The translations under genes and the position numbers were made by a program. A DNA stretch of 64,000 nt from NCBI RefSeq assembly GCF_023712425.1, contig NZ_JAMAYG010000001.1:372001-436000 (forward strand). Direction: 5' to 3'. The notes beneath the pieces are model-generated. The model was not told the DNA's origin. It was given only the letters and a program-made list of their open reading frames with translations, and searched no databases. Source of the stretch: Rothia sp. P100 (GTDB lineage Bacteria; Actinomycetota; Actinomycetes; Actinomycetales; Micrococcaceae). This document shows positions 42,834-51,257 of the stretch, piece by piece. Each line of letters opens with the position of its first letter. Position 1 is the first letter of the stretch.

Positions 42834-43793
42834 CTACCAGCCCAGCTCCGCAAACAGCTGATCCACGTCCTGCACCACCGTTAAGGCCTCAAAATAGCGG
42901 CTATCCACAAAGCCAGCGTCCGCCATCGATTCGAGCGCCTCAATCAGCGGGTTCCAGTAACCGCCCACATTCAGCAGATAGAGAGGCTTATTATGCTGGT
43001 TGAGGTAGTACCAGGTCCAGGTTTCAAAAAATTCTTCAAGGGTTCCGGGGCCACCGGGCAGAGCAACGAAAGCATCCCCTTCCTCTGCCATACGAGCCTT
43101 GCGCTCGTGCATGGTTTCCACGACCACTAGCTCGGTGAGGTTCTTATGCGCTTTTTCTAGAGGAACCATGAATTCGGGAATGACACCTAGAACGTGGCCT
43201 CCCGCGGAGAGAGCAGCGCCTGCCATCTGCCCCATTAGACCAATCTGCGCACCGCCGTACACCAACCTGACGCTGCGCCGGGCAGCTTCAAGCCCCAGCC
43301 GGTTTGCTTCAACCGAGAAGACAGGGTTATTTCCCATGGACGAGCCCATAAAGACGGTCAGGGATTTCTGCACATCGAAGTCCTCAAACTGCTCGACCAG
43401 GGCAGGAAAGACCGCCTCGGTGTTGAGCGGCGCCTGGTGTTCTAGGTTTCCTGCAACGGGGTGAACCCAGCGGATCTGCTCAATTTCAGCCTGCGGGTGC
43501 ACCTTACCCCAGCTGGTATCAACGATGGGCGCCAGATAGACATGAGCTTCAACCATCATTCCGGGTTCGTTGAGGGCGGGCTGGGTAAAGACGCCGATCT
43601 CCTGCAGTCCGGGAACAGAAATCCTCAACCCCAACTCCTCATAGACTTCACGCACGGCTGTCTCTGCAAAGCTTTCCCCCGGTTCCGGTTTACCCCCGGG
43701 CAACATAAAACCGGTGGTGCCCCGTTTGCGCACGGTCAGCACCTCCATATCGTCATTAACAAAAACTACTGCTGAAACACGGATAACAGACAT
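42834..43793 (-). CDS. Nudix hydrolase fused to a LOG/TIGR00730 domain
   Basis: 319 aa from the ATG at 43793. The N-terminal Nudix domain (about residues 1-135) has a complete Nudix box, GGKPEPGESFAETAVREVYEE followed by LG. The C-terminal domain (about 143-319) begins LTVFMGSSMGNNPVF and has the LOG motif PGGPGTLEEFFE and the upstream MHERKARM: a Rossmann-type nucleoside 5'-monophosphate phosphoribohydrolase. One protein could thus hydrolyse a nucleotide diphosphate derivative and then split the monophosphate at the N-glycosidic bond; the substrate is unknown. A TACTCT box lies 7 bases before the ATG. Confidence 0.88.
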   Translation of the reverse strand: MSVIRVSAVVFVNDDMEVLTVRKRGTTGFMLPGGKPEPGESFAETAVREVYEELGLRISVPGLQEIGVFTQPALNEPGMMVEAHVYLAPIVDTSWGKVHPQAEIEQIRWVHPVAGNLEHQAPLNTEAVFPALVEQFEDFDVQKSLTVFMGSSMGNNPVFSVEANRLGLEAARRSVRLVYGGAQIGLMGQMAGAALSAGGHVLGVIPEFMVPLEKAHKNLTELVVVETMHERKARMAEEGDAFVALPGGPGTLEEFFETWTWYYLNQHNKPLYLLNVGGYWNPLIEALESMADAGFVDSRYFEALTVVQDVDQLFAELGW

Positions 43794-43800
43794 GCTTTCT

Positions 43801-43806
43801 AGAGTA
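43801..43806 (-). promoter_or_regulatory. Candidate leaderless -10 box for the Nudix-LOG gene
   Basis: TACTCT followed by 7 bases and the ATG at 43793. No Shine-Dalgarno of normal spacing stands out. Confidence 0.45.
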
Positions 43807-43975
43807 CCGGCCAGAAGGGCCAAGCCAGCTCACCCCACAAGCGCCCTGCGGCAGAGCTAATTCAGCTCTTCTCAACACATAGACTTATCGCTTCGTAAAA
43901 TTATGTGAGGGTTGGCACAAGATAGTATTCTGAATAACAGTACCTGCCTAAAAACTGATCAAGGGAGACCACCCT

Positions 43976-46195
43976 ATGGCAAAGATTATCTACACCCACA
44001 CCGACGAAGCGCCGCTGCTGGCCACCTACTCGTTCAAGCCCATCGTTGAGACTTTCGCTGCTACCGCCGGTATTGAGGTTGAGACCCGCGACATTTCGCT
44101 GTCCGGCCGCATTTTGGCACAGTTCAGCGACATTCTGCCCGCTGACCAGCAGGTTGCAGATGCGCTGACCGAACTGGGCGAACTCGCTAAGACCCCCGAA
44201 GCTAACATCATCAAGCTACCCAACATCTCGGCGTCCGTGCCCCAGCTCAAGGCAGCTATTGCTGAGCTTCAGGCACAGGGTTACGGCATCCCCGACTACC
44301 CTGATGAAGCTGAGACCGAGGAGCAGAAGGACGTCCGCGCTCGCTACGACCGCGTCAAGGGTTCAGCAGTTAACCCCGTGCTACGTGAGGGTAACTCTGA
44401 CCGCCGCGCTCCCCTATCGGTCAAGAACTACGCGCGCAAGAACCCTCACTCCATGGGTGCGTGGAGCGCAGAGTCCAAGACCAACGTGGCCACTATGGGT
44501 CAGAACGACTTCTTCAGCAACGAAAAGTCAGTGGTTATCTCTGGTGATGACACTCTGAAGATTCAGCACGTGGCAGAAGACGGCACCGTAACCGTTCTCA
44601 AGGAATCTCTGCCCGTTTTGGATGGCGAAATCATTGACGGCACTTTCATGGACGTCGCCAAGCTGGATGCCTTCCTGGCTGAGCAGATCGTCCGCGCCAA
44701 GGCTGAGGGCGTGCTCTTCTCCGTGCACCTCAAGGCAACCATGATGAAGGTTTCTGACCCCATCCTCTTTGGCCGCGTGGTACGCGCCTACTTCTCCGAG
44801 CTCTTCGATAAGTACGGCAAGCAGCTGGACGAGGCCGGTCTCAACGGTAACAACGGCCTAGCAGCAATCATTAGCGGCATCGAGACCCTGCCCGCCGACA
44901 TCCAGCAGGAGGTCCGAGACCTCATTGAGAAAGGCCTGGCAGAAGGCCCCGAGCTGGCGTACGTCAACTCAGATAAGGGCATCACCAACCTGCACGTCCC
45001 CTCAGATGTCATTGTGGACGCTTCGATGCCCGCGATGATCCGCACCTCGGGTCAGATGTGGGGCAAGGAGGGCCAGCAGGCTGACACCCTGGCTGTCCTG
45101 CCTGATTCCTGCTACTCCGGTGTTTACCAGACCGTTATTGACGACTGCCGTAAGAACGGCGCCTTTGACCCCGTCACCATGGGCACCGTGCCCAACGTTG
45201 GTTTGATGGCTCAGAAGGCTGAGGAGTACGGCTCACACGATAAGACCTTCCAGCTAGATGCAGCCGGTAAGGTGCAGATTGTTGCATCCAACGGCGATGT
45301 GCTCATCGAACACGACGTGAAGGCTGGCGACATTTGGCGCGCCTGCCAGACCAAGGACATCCCCGTTCAGGACTGGGTCAAGCTAGCTGTCTCCCGTGCC
45401 CGCGATTCTCAGACCCCCGCCGTTTTCTGGCTGGACGAGAAGCGCGCACACGATGCAAACCTGATTGCTAAGGTCAACAAGTACCTGGACGACTATGACA
45501 CCGAGGGGCTGGACATCCGCATCCTGGCACCCGAGGCTGCCACTCAGTTCTCCATTGACCGCATCCGCAAGGGTGAGGACACCATCTCGGTGACCGGTAA
45601 CGTTCTGCGTGACTACCTGACCGACCTCTTCCCCATCCTCGAACTAGGCACCAGCGCGAAGATGCTCTCCATTGTTCCGCTGATTAACGGTGGCGGTCTG
45701 TTTGAGACTGGCGCTGGCGGTTCTGCGCCCAAGCACGTTCAGCAGTTGGTGGAGGAAAACCACCTGCGTTGGGATTCACTGGGTGAGTTCCTGGCACTGG
45801 CGGCTTCTTTCGAGCACTTGGCAAAGACTACTGATAATGCGCGTGCGCAGGTTCTGGCGAACACTCTGGACGCTGCGACCGGCACTTTCTTGAACGAGAA
45901 CAAGTCACCGTCACGTAAGGTGGGCGAGATTGATAACCGCGGTTCACACTTCTATCTGACTAAGTTCTGGGCTGAGGAGTTGGCTGCTCAGACCGAGGAC
46001 ACCGAGCTGGCTGAGGCTTTTGCACCGCTAGCTGAGGGTCTGGGCGAGAAGGAAGAGGCTATTGTGGCTGAGCTGCTGGAGGTTCAGGGTAAGCCCGTGG
46101 ACCTGGGCGGCTACTACAAGCCCTCCGACGAGCTGGCAGATAAGGTAATGCGCCCGAGTGCTACCTTGAACGGTGAGCTGACTAAGCTCAAGTAA
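43976..46195 (+). CDS. icd: Monomeric NADP-dependent isocitrate dehydrogenase
   Basis: 739 aa, the full length of the monomeric IDH-II family, with GGGAG 8 bases before the ATG. It starts [20 protein letters not shown], has the substrate motif [11 protein letters not shown] and KNYARKNPH, and later [14 protein letters not shown] and [16 protein letters not shown]. It decarboxylates isocitrate to 2-oxoglutarate with NADPH production in the TCA cycle; this isoform is typical of Actinobacteria such as Corynebacterium and Micrococcaceae. Confidence 0.96.
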   Translation: MAKIIYTHTDEAPLLATYSFKPIVETFAATAGIEVETRDISLSGRILAQFSDILPADQQVADALTELGELAKTPEANIIKLPNISASVPQLKAAIAELQAQGYGIPDYPDEAETEEQKDVRARYDRVKGSAVNPVLREGNSDRRAPLSVKNYARKNPHSMGAWSAESKTNVATMGQNDFFSNEKSVVISGDDTLKIQHVAEDGTVTVLKESLPVLDGEIIDGTFMDVAKLDAFLAEQIVRAKAEGVLFSVHLKATMMKVSDPILFGRVVRAYFSELFDKYGKQLDEAGLNGNNGLAAIISGIETLPADIQQEVRDLIEKGLAEGPELAYVNSDKGITNLHVPSDVIVDASMPAMIRTSGQMWGKEGQQADTLAVLPDSCYSGVYQTVIDDCRKNGAFDPVTMGTVPNVGLMAQKAEEYGSHDKTFQLDAAGKVQIVASNGDVLIEHDVKAGDIWRACQTKDIPVQDWVKLAVSRARDSQTPAVFWLDEKRAHDANLIAKVNKYLDDYDTEGLDIRILAPEAATQFSIDRIRKGEDTISVTGNVLRDYLTDLFPILELGTSAKMLSIVPLINGGGLFETGAGGSAPKHVQQLVEENHLRWDSLGEFLALAASFEHLAKTTDNARAQVLANTLDAATGTFLNENKSPSRKVGEIDNRGSHFYLTKFWAEELAAQTEDTELAEAFAPLAEGLGEKEEAIVAELLEVQGKPVDLGGYYKPSDELADKVMRPSATLNGELTKLK

Positions 46196-46204
46196 GTAGA
46201 TTAT

Positions 46205-46252
46205 AAAAAAGGCTGGTGACCTTCCCACTCAGGGAGGTCACCAGCTTTTTTA
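46205..46252. terminator. Bidirectional terminator (icd / lipoprotein)
   Basis: A-run, GCTGGTGACCT stem (46212-46222 with 46235-46245) with three further C:G pairs, then a T-run on the plus strand; AAAAAA on the 5' side gives the U-tract on the minus strand. Confidence 0.9.
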
Positions 46253-46261
46253 TTAGTGGCT

Positions 46262-46876
46262 CTAAAAGGTTGAATAGCCTTCACGGCTCATGGTTACACC
46301 GTGACCGGTTTTAGTGTTGGTACAGGTCATCGCCTCCTCCTCAGAGCGGCATTGAATTGAACCGTACGTAGCAGTCGTACCGTACTCAACAACCTGCGGG
46401 GCGCTACCCTCATGCTCCCCCATCATGAAGAACATGGCATCACCACGCGAATTCAGCGATACCTCATCCAGCTCATCATCTAACGCAAAGACCCAGGCAG
46501 GGCCGGTAATATCATCGGTCGGGTACTTCGCCTCATCATAGTAGGACTTCACGCCGCACCGGGCGAAACCCTCCACCGCCCAGATGTCACACCCAATATT
46601 GCCGGTTGGGCTGACCAAGATACCTATTTTCTCATCGGCCGCCACCTCCGTACCCACCGGGAAAGTAGTAGCCACCTCAACTAGATCAGCCTGGGCATCA
46701 TGTGAGTTAGAGACCGAAGGCATCGGGCTCGGCGTAGGTGCCGAGGGACTTGCTGCAGCAGCTGACGAAGCAGGTGGGGTTACCCTTTCATTATCTGCTG
46801 TTCCTGTGCCAGATGAGCCGCACCCGGCCAAGAGAACGGTGGCAGCCAGAAGTGTCAGTCCAGTATAAGACTTCAT
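46262..46876 (-). CDS. DUF6636-like lipoprotein
   Basis: 204 aa, ATG with GAAAGGAAAG upstream. Signal peptide with lipobox LLAGC (about Cys19), a Ser/Ala/Pro-rich linker (about 33-58), then a compact domain with SPTGNIGCDIW, RCGVKSYY, IQCRSEEEAMTC and a closing GHGVTMSREGY. The S-P-x-G-N-I-x-C start, paired cysteines and GHG..SR.GY end match the actinobacterial DUF6636 pattern as I remember it. It is surface-exposed; function unknown. Confidence 0.72.
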   Translation of the reverse strand: MKSYTGLTLLAATVLLAGCGSSGTGTADNERVTPPASSAAAASPSAPTPSPMPSVSNSHDAQADLVEVATTFPVGTEVAADEKIGILVSPTGNIGCDIWAVEGFARCGVKSYYDEAKYPTDDITGPAWVFALDDELDEVSLNSRGDAMFFMMGEHEGSAPQVVEYGTTATYGSIQCRSEEEAMTCTNTKTGHGVTMSREGYSTF

Positions 46877-46968
46877 TGTCTTTCCTTTCTCGATAGTGAT
46901 TCCAGGCTAACAGCACATAGCCTCCACACACCTCACTAAAACTATCCATTAGTCCCCAAAAAAAATAG

Positions 46969-47005
46969 AGGGGTGGTGGGCCAGAAAGCCTGGCCCACCA
47001 CCCCT
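46969..47005 (-). terminator. Terminator of the 140-aa gene
   Basis: Perfect 15-bp stem (46969-46983 with 46991-47005), 7-base loop; on the minus strand it is followed by CTATTTTTTTT. Confidence 0.9.
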
Positions 47006-47037
47006 TATATTGATCTATCTTTTCCTAAGAAAGATTC

Positions 47038-47460
47038 CTAGGAAAGAGAGGACGCTAGTTCGCAGCCATCTAGCGGTTTATCCGAAAGATGGGCCAGTGC
47101 GAAACCATGATCGAAACGCCTGCCCAAAAGTTTATAGGTGGAATTCCACAGCAGCTCCGTTGAAGCCGCCTCCCCATCAGTCTCGCTATCAGGGTTATCA
47201 CCGGCTTCAGGAGCGCACAGGTAAGCCACGCGCTGCGGGTCGTGGTGCCAGAAGTAAGATGCACCATCCGCTGTTTGCAGCCGCAACCGGGTGCCACGAT
47301 GAGCAGTAACAGTGGCTTTCTCCCACACCATATTTGAAGCGTTCATACCAACAGCAGGCACAATTCCGTGACCGGCAGTGTGAAGAATACAGCGGGTACC
47401 AACAGATTCTTTGCTGGTTTCTGCATCGGCATTGGAAGAAGAAAAAGAAAGCTGACCCAT
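47038..47460 (-). CDS. Unrecognised 140-aa protein
   Basis: 140 aa, ATG at 47460 preceded by TTTAGGAGG, an excellent ribosome site. No transmembrane helix or signal peptide. It has a beta-rich look (ATVTAHRGTRLRLQTADGASYFWHHDP), three cysteines, and a Ser/Glu-rich N-terminus. I do not recognise the family. The dedicated strong terminator, the good ribosome site and a plausible promoter about 140 bases upstream argue that it is a real, monocistronic gene. Confidence 0.7.
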   Translation of the reverse strand: MGQLSFSSSNADAETSKESVGTRCILHTAGHGIVPAVGMNASNMVWEKATVTAHRGTRLRLQTADGASYFWHHDPQRVAYLCAPEAGDNPDSETDGEAASTELLWNSTYKLLGRRFDHGFALAHLSDKPLDGCELASSLS

Positions 47461-47603
47461 GAGGGCCTCCTAAAATAATCGCTACTTTCACCGGATCATT
47501 TGAGCCGGGTGACCGATTTTCCTTTGAAGGCACCGTCTGCGAAAGGCGGTTGCCAGCCAACAAGTCAAAGGGCTTAGCGTTGGGCTTCTGAATCGTGATT
47601 ACT

Positions 47604-47633
47604 ACCTTAACAGAGCTTTATAAAACAGCGCAA
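47604..47633 (-). promoter_or_regulatory. Candidate promoter for the 140-aa gene
   Basis: TTGCGC (47633-47628), 18-base spacer, TAAGGT (47609-47604) on the minus strand. It implies a leader of about 140 bases, which includes a TCACCCGG/CCGGTGA stem close to the ribosome site. Confidence 0.35.
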
Positions 47634-47659
47634 GCGTCCTGCAGAAAAATAATGGATGC

Positions 47660-48277
47660 CTAGCTCAGCACCCCGCCAGATTCTTCTAGGTAACAGGTAG
47701 CACACAGGGACTCGTAGCCCACGTGCACGCCGTCGATGGCCACCTGGTCGCCGTCGAAGATGAACTTTCCGTCCAGCGTCCGCCCGTTAAAGAGAGCTTT
47801 CCGGCCGCACCGGCAAATAGTCTTAAGTTCTTCAAGAGTGTGGGCAATTTCAAGCAGGCGGGCAGAACCGGGGAAGGCGTGAGTACGAAAGTCGGTGCGG
47901 ATGCCGTAAGCAAGTACTGGGATGTCCTCCAGCACGGCAATACGCATCAGGTCATCGATTTGTTCTGAGGTCAAGAACTGTGCCTCGTCCACTAGCAGAC
48001 AGGAGACGGGCAGATGCCAATGCATCCGGTCAGGGTCTTCAGCTACTTCAGCAGCGGCATGAAAGAGGTCCTTAGCTGAGTCCTCAGGGCCAATGAGGAA
48101 GTCAGCATGGCGGGTCACGCCCAGGCGAGAAACAATGAGGGCATCACCCTTGGTATCCACACGGGGCTTAGCTAGCAGGACGCGCTGGCCCCGCTCCTCG
48201 TAGTTGTAGGCAGCCTGCAGCAGGGCCGTAGACTTGCCCGAGTTCATCGCCCCAAAACGGAAATACAGCTTAGCCAC
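47660..48277 (-). CDS. tdk: Thymidine kinase
   Basis: 205 aa from the GTG at 48277, with AAGGGG 10 bases upstream; the longer frame upstream runs into a terminator hairpin. P-loop GAMNSGKST, Walker B-like CLLVDEAQFLT, and the zinc-binding lasso cysteines in CRCGRKA and CATCYLEES are diagnostic of type II thymidine kinase. It phosphorylates thymidine to dTMP (salvage). The lasso domain LDGKFIFDGDQVAIDG is intact. Confidence 0.93.
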   Translation of the reverse strand: MAKLYFRFGAMNSGKSTALLQAAYNYEERGQRVLLAKPRVDTKGDALIVSRLGVTRHADFLIGPEDSAKDLFHAAAEVAEDPDRMHWHLPVSCLLVDEAQFLTSEQIDDLMRIAVLEDIPVLAYGIRTDFRTHAFPGSARLLEIAHTLEELKTICRCGRKALFNGRTLDGKFIFDGDQVAIDGVHVGYESLCATCYLEESGGVLS

Positions 48278-48334
48278 GTGCGCTACCCCTTCACCAGAAA
48301 AATCAAACGGCACCAGTCTACCCGCAAACAAAAA

Positions 48335-48384
48335 CACCAGCATGGCTGCTCCCCCTCGCGAGCGAAAGGTGAGCCATGCTGGTG
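48335..48384 (-). terminator. Terminator of the lysP-like gene
   Basis: Perfect 13-bp stem CACCAGCATGGCT/AGCCATGCTGGTG (48335-48347 with 48372-48384), with an inner GCTC/GAGC stem. On the minus strand it is followed by TTTTTGTTTG. Confidence 0.85.
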
Positions 48385-48454
48385 CAGTGGTGGCGGAGTG
48401 GACGTGCTTGTAGCCGGCGAGAGCCCGCCCGCCCCGCCACCGTTCAGTTTGAAG

Positions 48455-49939
48455 TTAGCCCTTGACGGGTTCTACCTCGATGCCAGAGACATCCACCTGA
48501 TTGAGGGGAATGGTCTTTGAGCCGCTGACCATCTTGTGGACCAGGTAGACGCCGATGATGATGGGCACACCAATGTAGGCTGAGACAACCTCAAACCAGT
48601 GGCCCTCAAAGATGGCGTTGTAGTTCTGGCCGCCAATTACCAAGAGGCACATGAGCAGCGCAACGATGGGCCCAATAGGGAAGAGCGGTGCCTTGTACGG
48701 CAGGTCTTTCACATCGAAGCCCTGGGCGACGTAGGCGCGTCGGAAGCGGTAGTGGCAGATAGCGATGCCCACCCAGGTGATGAACCCGGAGAGGCCGGAG
48801 ATGTTAATCAGCCAGGTGTAAGCGGCACCCTGGCCTACAAGGGCGGTGACGAAGCCGAAGAGACCGATAGCTGCGGTCATCAGCAGGGCGGGCATGGGGA
48901 TGCCGCGCTTGTTGACGCGCATGAAGATTTTGGGTGCTTTGCCTTCAACGGCCAGAGAGTAGAGCATACGCGATGAGACGTAGAGGCCTGAGTTACCGGC
49001 AGAGAGGATAGCGGTCAGAATGACCGCGTTCATGACGGAAGCTGCGAGCGCGATACCCAGGTTATCGAAGACCATAGTGAAGGGCGAGTAGGCTATGTCG
49101 GTTTCATCAGCGCGCAAGAGGTTGGGGTTGGTGTAAGGAATCAGGGTACCGATCACCGCGATAGCACCAATGTAGAAGAGCATGATGCGCCAGAAGACGC
49201 TCTTGAGGGCACGGGGGACGTCGCGGCGGGGGTTTTCTGATTCGCCAGCAGCAACACCGATCATTTCGGTGCCTTGGAAGGAGAAGCCCGCGACCATGAA
49301 GATGGCCAGGATGGAGATGAAACCGCCCTTGAAGGGTGCTTCGCCGTCGGTCCAGTTACCAAAGCCCGCCTCGTGGTTGCCCAGGATTCCAAAAATCATG
49401 AGGATACCTGCAATGAGGAAGACGATGACGGTGAGCACCTTGATGGCGGCCAACCAGTATTCTGATTCGCCGTAAGCACGCGCTGAAAGAATGTTGATGC
49501 CCAAGATGATGAAGAGGAAGAGACCCGCCCAGATCCAGCCGGGGACGCCGGGGAGCCAGTAGGACATAATGACGCCGGCAGCGACCAGTTCTGCGGCAAC
49601 GGTAATGGCCCAGTTGAACCAGTAGTTCCACCCCATAGCGAAGCCAAAGGACTCTGAGACGTAGCGTGAAGCGAAGGTCTGGAAGGAGCCTGCTACGGGC
49701 AGGTTGGCTGCCATTTCGCCCAGGGACTGCATGAGGAGCAGCACCATGATGCCGATGAGCGAGTAGGCGAGCAGAGCACCGCCGGGACCAGCGGTTGCGA
49801 TGGTGGAACCTGAAGCGACAAAGAGGCCGGTGCCAATAGCGCCGCCAATAGCAATCATGGAGAGGTGACGGCTGCGCAGGCCCCGCTTCAGCTCTTCTTT
49901 ATTCTCACCAACCGGGGTGGGAACTGCATCAGTAGACAT
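48455..49939 (-). CDS. APC-family amino acid permease, LysP-like
   Basis: 494 aa, 12 hydrophobic helices. It starts with the amino-acid-permease signature LRSRHLSMIAIGGAIGTGLFVASG (TM1) and has GTEMIGVAAGESENPRR and, late, FRRAYVAQG followed by LPYKAPLFPIGP, which fits the lysine-permease subgroup of this family. It is predicted to import lysine by proton symport; that specificity is inference. No clear ribosome site precedes the ATG. The 260-base upstream gap holds two small inverted repeats (CTGGA..TCCAG near 49971-49988, CCCCA..TGGGG near 50004-50027). Confidence 0.85.
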   Translation of the reverse strand: MSTDAVPTPVGENKEELKRGLRSRHLSMIAIGGAIGTGLFVASGSTIATAGPGGALLAYSLIGIMVLLLMQSLGEMAANLPVAGSFQTFASRYVSESFGFAMGWNYWFNWAITVAAELVAAGVIMSYWLPGVPGWIWAGLFLFIILGINILSARAYGESEYWLAAIKVLTVIVFLIAGILMIFGILGNHEAGFGNWTDGEAPFKGGFISILAIFMVAGFSFQGTEMIGVAAGESENPRRDVPRALKSVFWRIMLFYIGAIAVIGTLIPYTNPNLLRADETDIAYSPFTMVFDNLGIALAASVMNAVILTAILSAGNSGLYVSSRMLYSLAVEGKAPKIFMRVNKRGIPMPALLMTAAIGLFGFVTALVGQGAAYTWLINISGLSGFITWVGIAICHYRFRRAYVAQGFDVKDLPYKAPLFPIGPIVALLMCLLVIGGQNYNAIFEGHWFEVVSAYIGVPIIIGVYLVHKMVSGSKTIPLNQVDVSGIEVEPVKG

Positions 49940-50110
49940 AAGGTGCGTGCTACTTTCGGTAGTTAGGAGGCTGGAGGATTACATCCAGGACCCAAGAACT
50001 TACCCCAACAGTTTTGCTAATGGGGCATAAGACAAACTTTAGATTACCACCGCAGCGTCCATTTGACCCCTAAACAGCGCGTGATATCCAGCCTAGAGGG
50101 CAGAAAAGAG

Positions 50111-50154
50111 CCGCCCTGCACTCCAGCGAACATGGGGGCTGGAGCGCAGGGCGG
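50111..50154 (-). terminator. osmC terminator
   Basis: 17-bp stem (50111-50127 with 50138-50154) with one A:C mismatch; on the minus strand it is followed by CTCTTTTCTG. Confidence 0.8.
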
Positions 50155-50201
50155 CGCGGTTGAGACGACGAAGAGCGGGCTACAAATGCGCCCGGGTTGA
50201 C

Positions 50202-50645
50202 CTAGGCGTTCTCGTTGATAAAAGTAACCTTGGTGGCGTGCTCTACAGTGCGGCTGACGGTGCAATCCTTCTCGGCCGAGAGTTTAATCAGACGATCCAC
50301 CATCTTCTGCGCCTTCTCACCCTCAGCACCGGCGGGGAAGGCTACCTTGAAGCTCACCTCAATATCATCAAGCCGAACAGCGCCGTCCTCATTTTGCTTG
50401 ATGGCAGAGGACAGCACCTCAAAAGTCTCGGGCTCCACCTTTCGGGAAGTCACCACATCGACGTCCACAGCGGAGCAACCAGCGATTGCAGCAAGCAGTA
50501 GCTCGACCGGAGTCAGCATCCCCTCCCCCTGGCCAAAATCTAAGGTAGCCCCGTTAGCACCGGTGGCTCGGTAGTGCTTTTTACTAATGCGCTCAACGGG
50601 CACAGCGCGGTAGTTAGGGTCTTCAGTGCGGGCATTTTCTGCCAT
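50202..50645 (-). CDS. OsmC/Ohr-family protein
   Basis: 147 aa, ATG with AAGGAG 7 bases upstream. The two redox-active cysteines of the family are present in AAIAGCSAVDVD (peroxidatic) and EKDCTVSRTV (resolving). Members reduce organic or fatty-acid hydroperoxides with lipoylated or low-molecular-weight thiols. It belongs to the OsmC branch rather than Ohr judging by the TPVELLLAAIAGC stretch. Monocistronic. Confidence 0.9.
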   Translation of the reverse strand: MAENARTEDPNYRAVPVERISKKHYRATGANGATLDFGQGEGMLTPVELLLAAIAGCSAVDVDVVTSRKVEPETFEVLSSAIKQNEDGAVRLDDIEVSFKVAFPAGAEGEKAQKMVDRLIKLSAEKDCTVSRTVEHATKVTFINENA

Positions 50646-50737
50646 GGTGTTCTCCTTATACGAATGGAGTAAGAGGTCTTTTTATAAAAACGTGCGGTGC
50701 TAGCTACTTATTCCGTGCGCTGTCAAGGCTTGGGCGG

Positions 50738-51175
50738 TTAGGGCGCTTTGAGTAGCTTCATGGTGATCCGCGAATCGATGCGGGAGATGTACTCGTGCTG
50801 AGAGGCGAGCGCGCTGTACCAGCGCTCATAGGCTTCTGAGTCTTTCACGCGTACCTTGATGTAGTAGTCGGGCAGACCGAACATGCGGCGGAATTCGATG
50901 ACAGCTGGATCGGCAAGGACGGTGCTCTCAAAGGCTTCTACGCTGGGCAGGTCGTTGCGTGAAAGATCTACGAAGACCAGCACCTCAAAGCCTTCATCGA
51001 GCAGGGCATGGTTGATGCGGGCCGTATAGCCAGCAATAATTCCAGCTTCTTCTAGCCGACGCACCCGGCGCAGACAGGGGGCAGCTGTTAGCCCTACCCG
51101 AGCAGCAAGTTCCTGGTTGGTGAGCCGACCATTAGCGGTAAGCTCTTCAATAATTGCGCTATCAAGGTTGTCCAT
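50738..51175 (-). CDS. lrp: Lrp/AsnC-family transcriptional regulator
   Basis: 145 aa from the ATG at 51175. The N-terminal winged helix-turn-helix (LDSAIIEELTANGRL, TNQELAARVGLTAAPCLRR) is followed by a RAM ligand-binding domain (about residues 60-140, GLPDYYIKVRV). It is divergent from brnF-brnE. In Corynebacterium the Lrp in this arrangement activates brnFE in response to branched-chain amino acids and methionine; the same role is very likely here. GCTTTTTA half-sites lie in the shared promoter region. Confidence 0.92.
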   Translation of the reverse strand: MDNLDSAIIEELTANGRLTNQELAARVGLTAAPCLRRVRRLEEAGIIAGYTARINHALLDEGFEVLVFVDLSRNDLPSVEAFESTVLADPAVIEFRRMFGLPDYYIKVRVKDSEAYERWYSALASQHEYISRIDSRITMKLLKAP

Positions 51176-51199
51176 GTGCTTTATCTTGCTATAAGAGCT

Positions 51200-51241
51200 G
51201 CTTTTTAGCAATAAAAAGCAAACACTTTGCGGGGCTTTTTA
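51200..51241. promoter_or_regulatory. Three GCTTTTTA half-sites between lrp and brnF
   Basis: GCTTTTTA at 51200-51207, its reverse complement TAAAAAGC at 51212-51219 (4-base spacer, forming a palindrome), and GCTTTTTA again at 51234-51241. They lie between the divergent starts and are candidate Lrp binding sites. Confidence 0.6.
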
Positions 51242-51243
51242 TC

Positions 51244-51249
51244 TAGACT
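51244..51249 (+). promoter_or_regulatory. Candidate leaderless -10 box for brnF
   Basis: TAGACT followed by 8 bases and the ATG at 51258. A GCTTTTTA half-site ends three bases upstream, well placed for a regulator to contact polymerase. Confidence 0.45.
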
Positions 51250-51257
51250 TGTTTCTT

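Noticed and set aside
49940-50110. Lysine riboswitch before the LysP-like gene
   Set aside because: The leader is too short and I could not match the L-box core; only two small inverted repeats are present.
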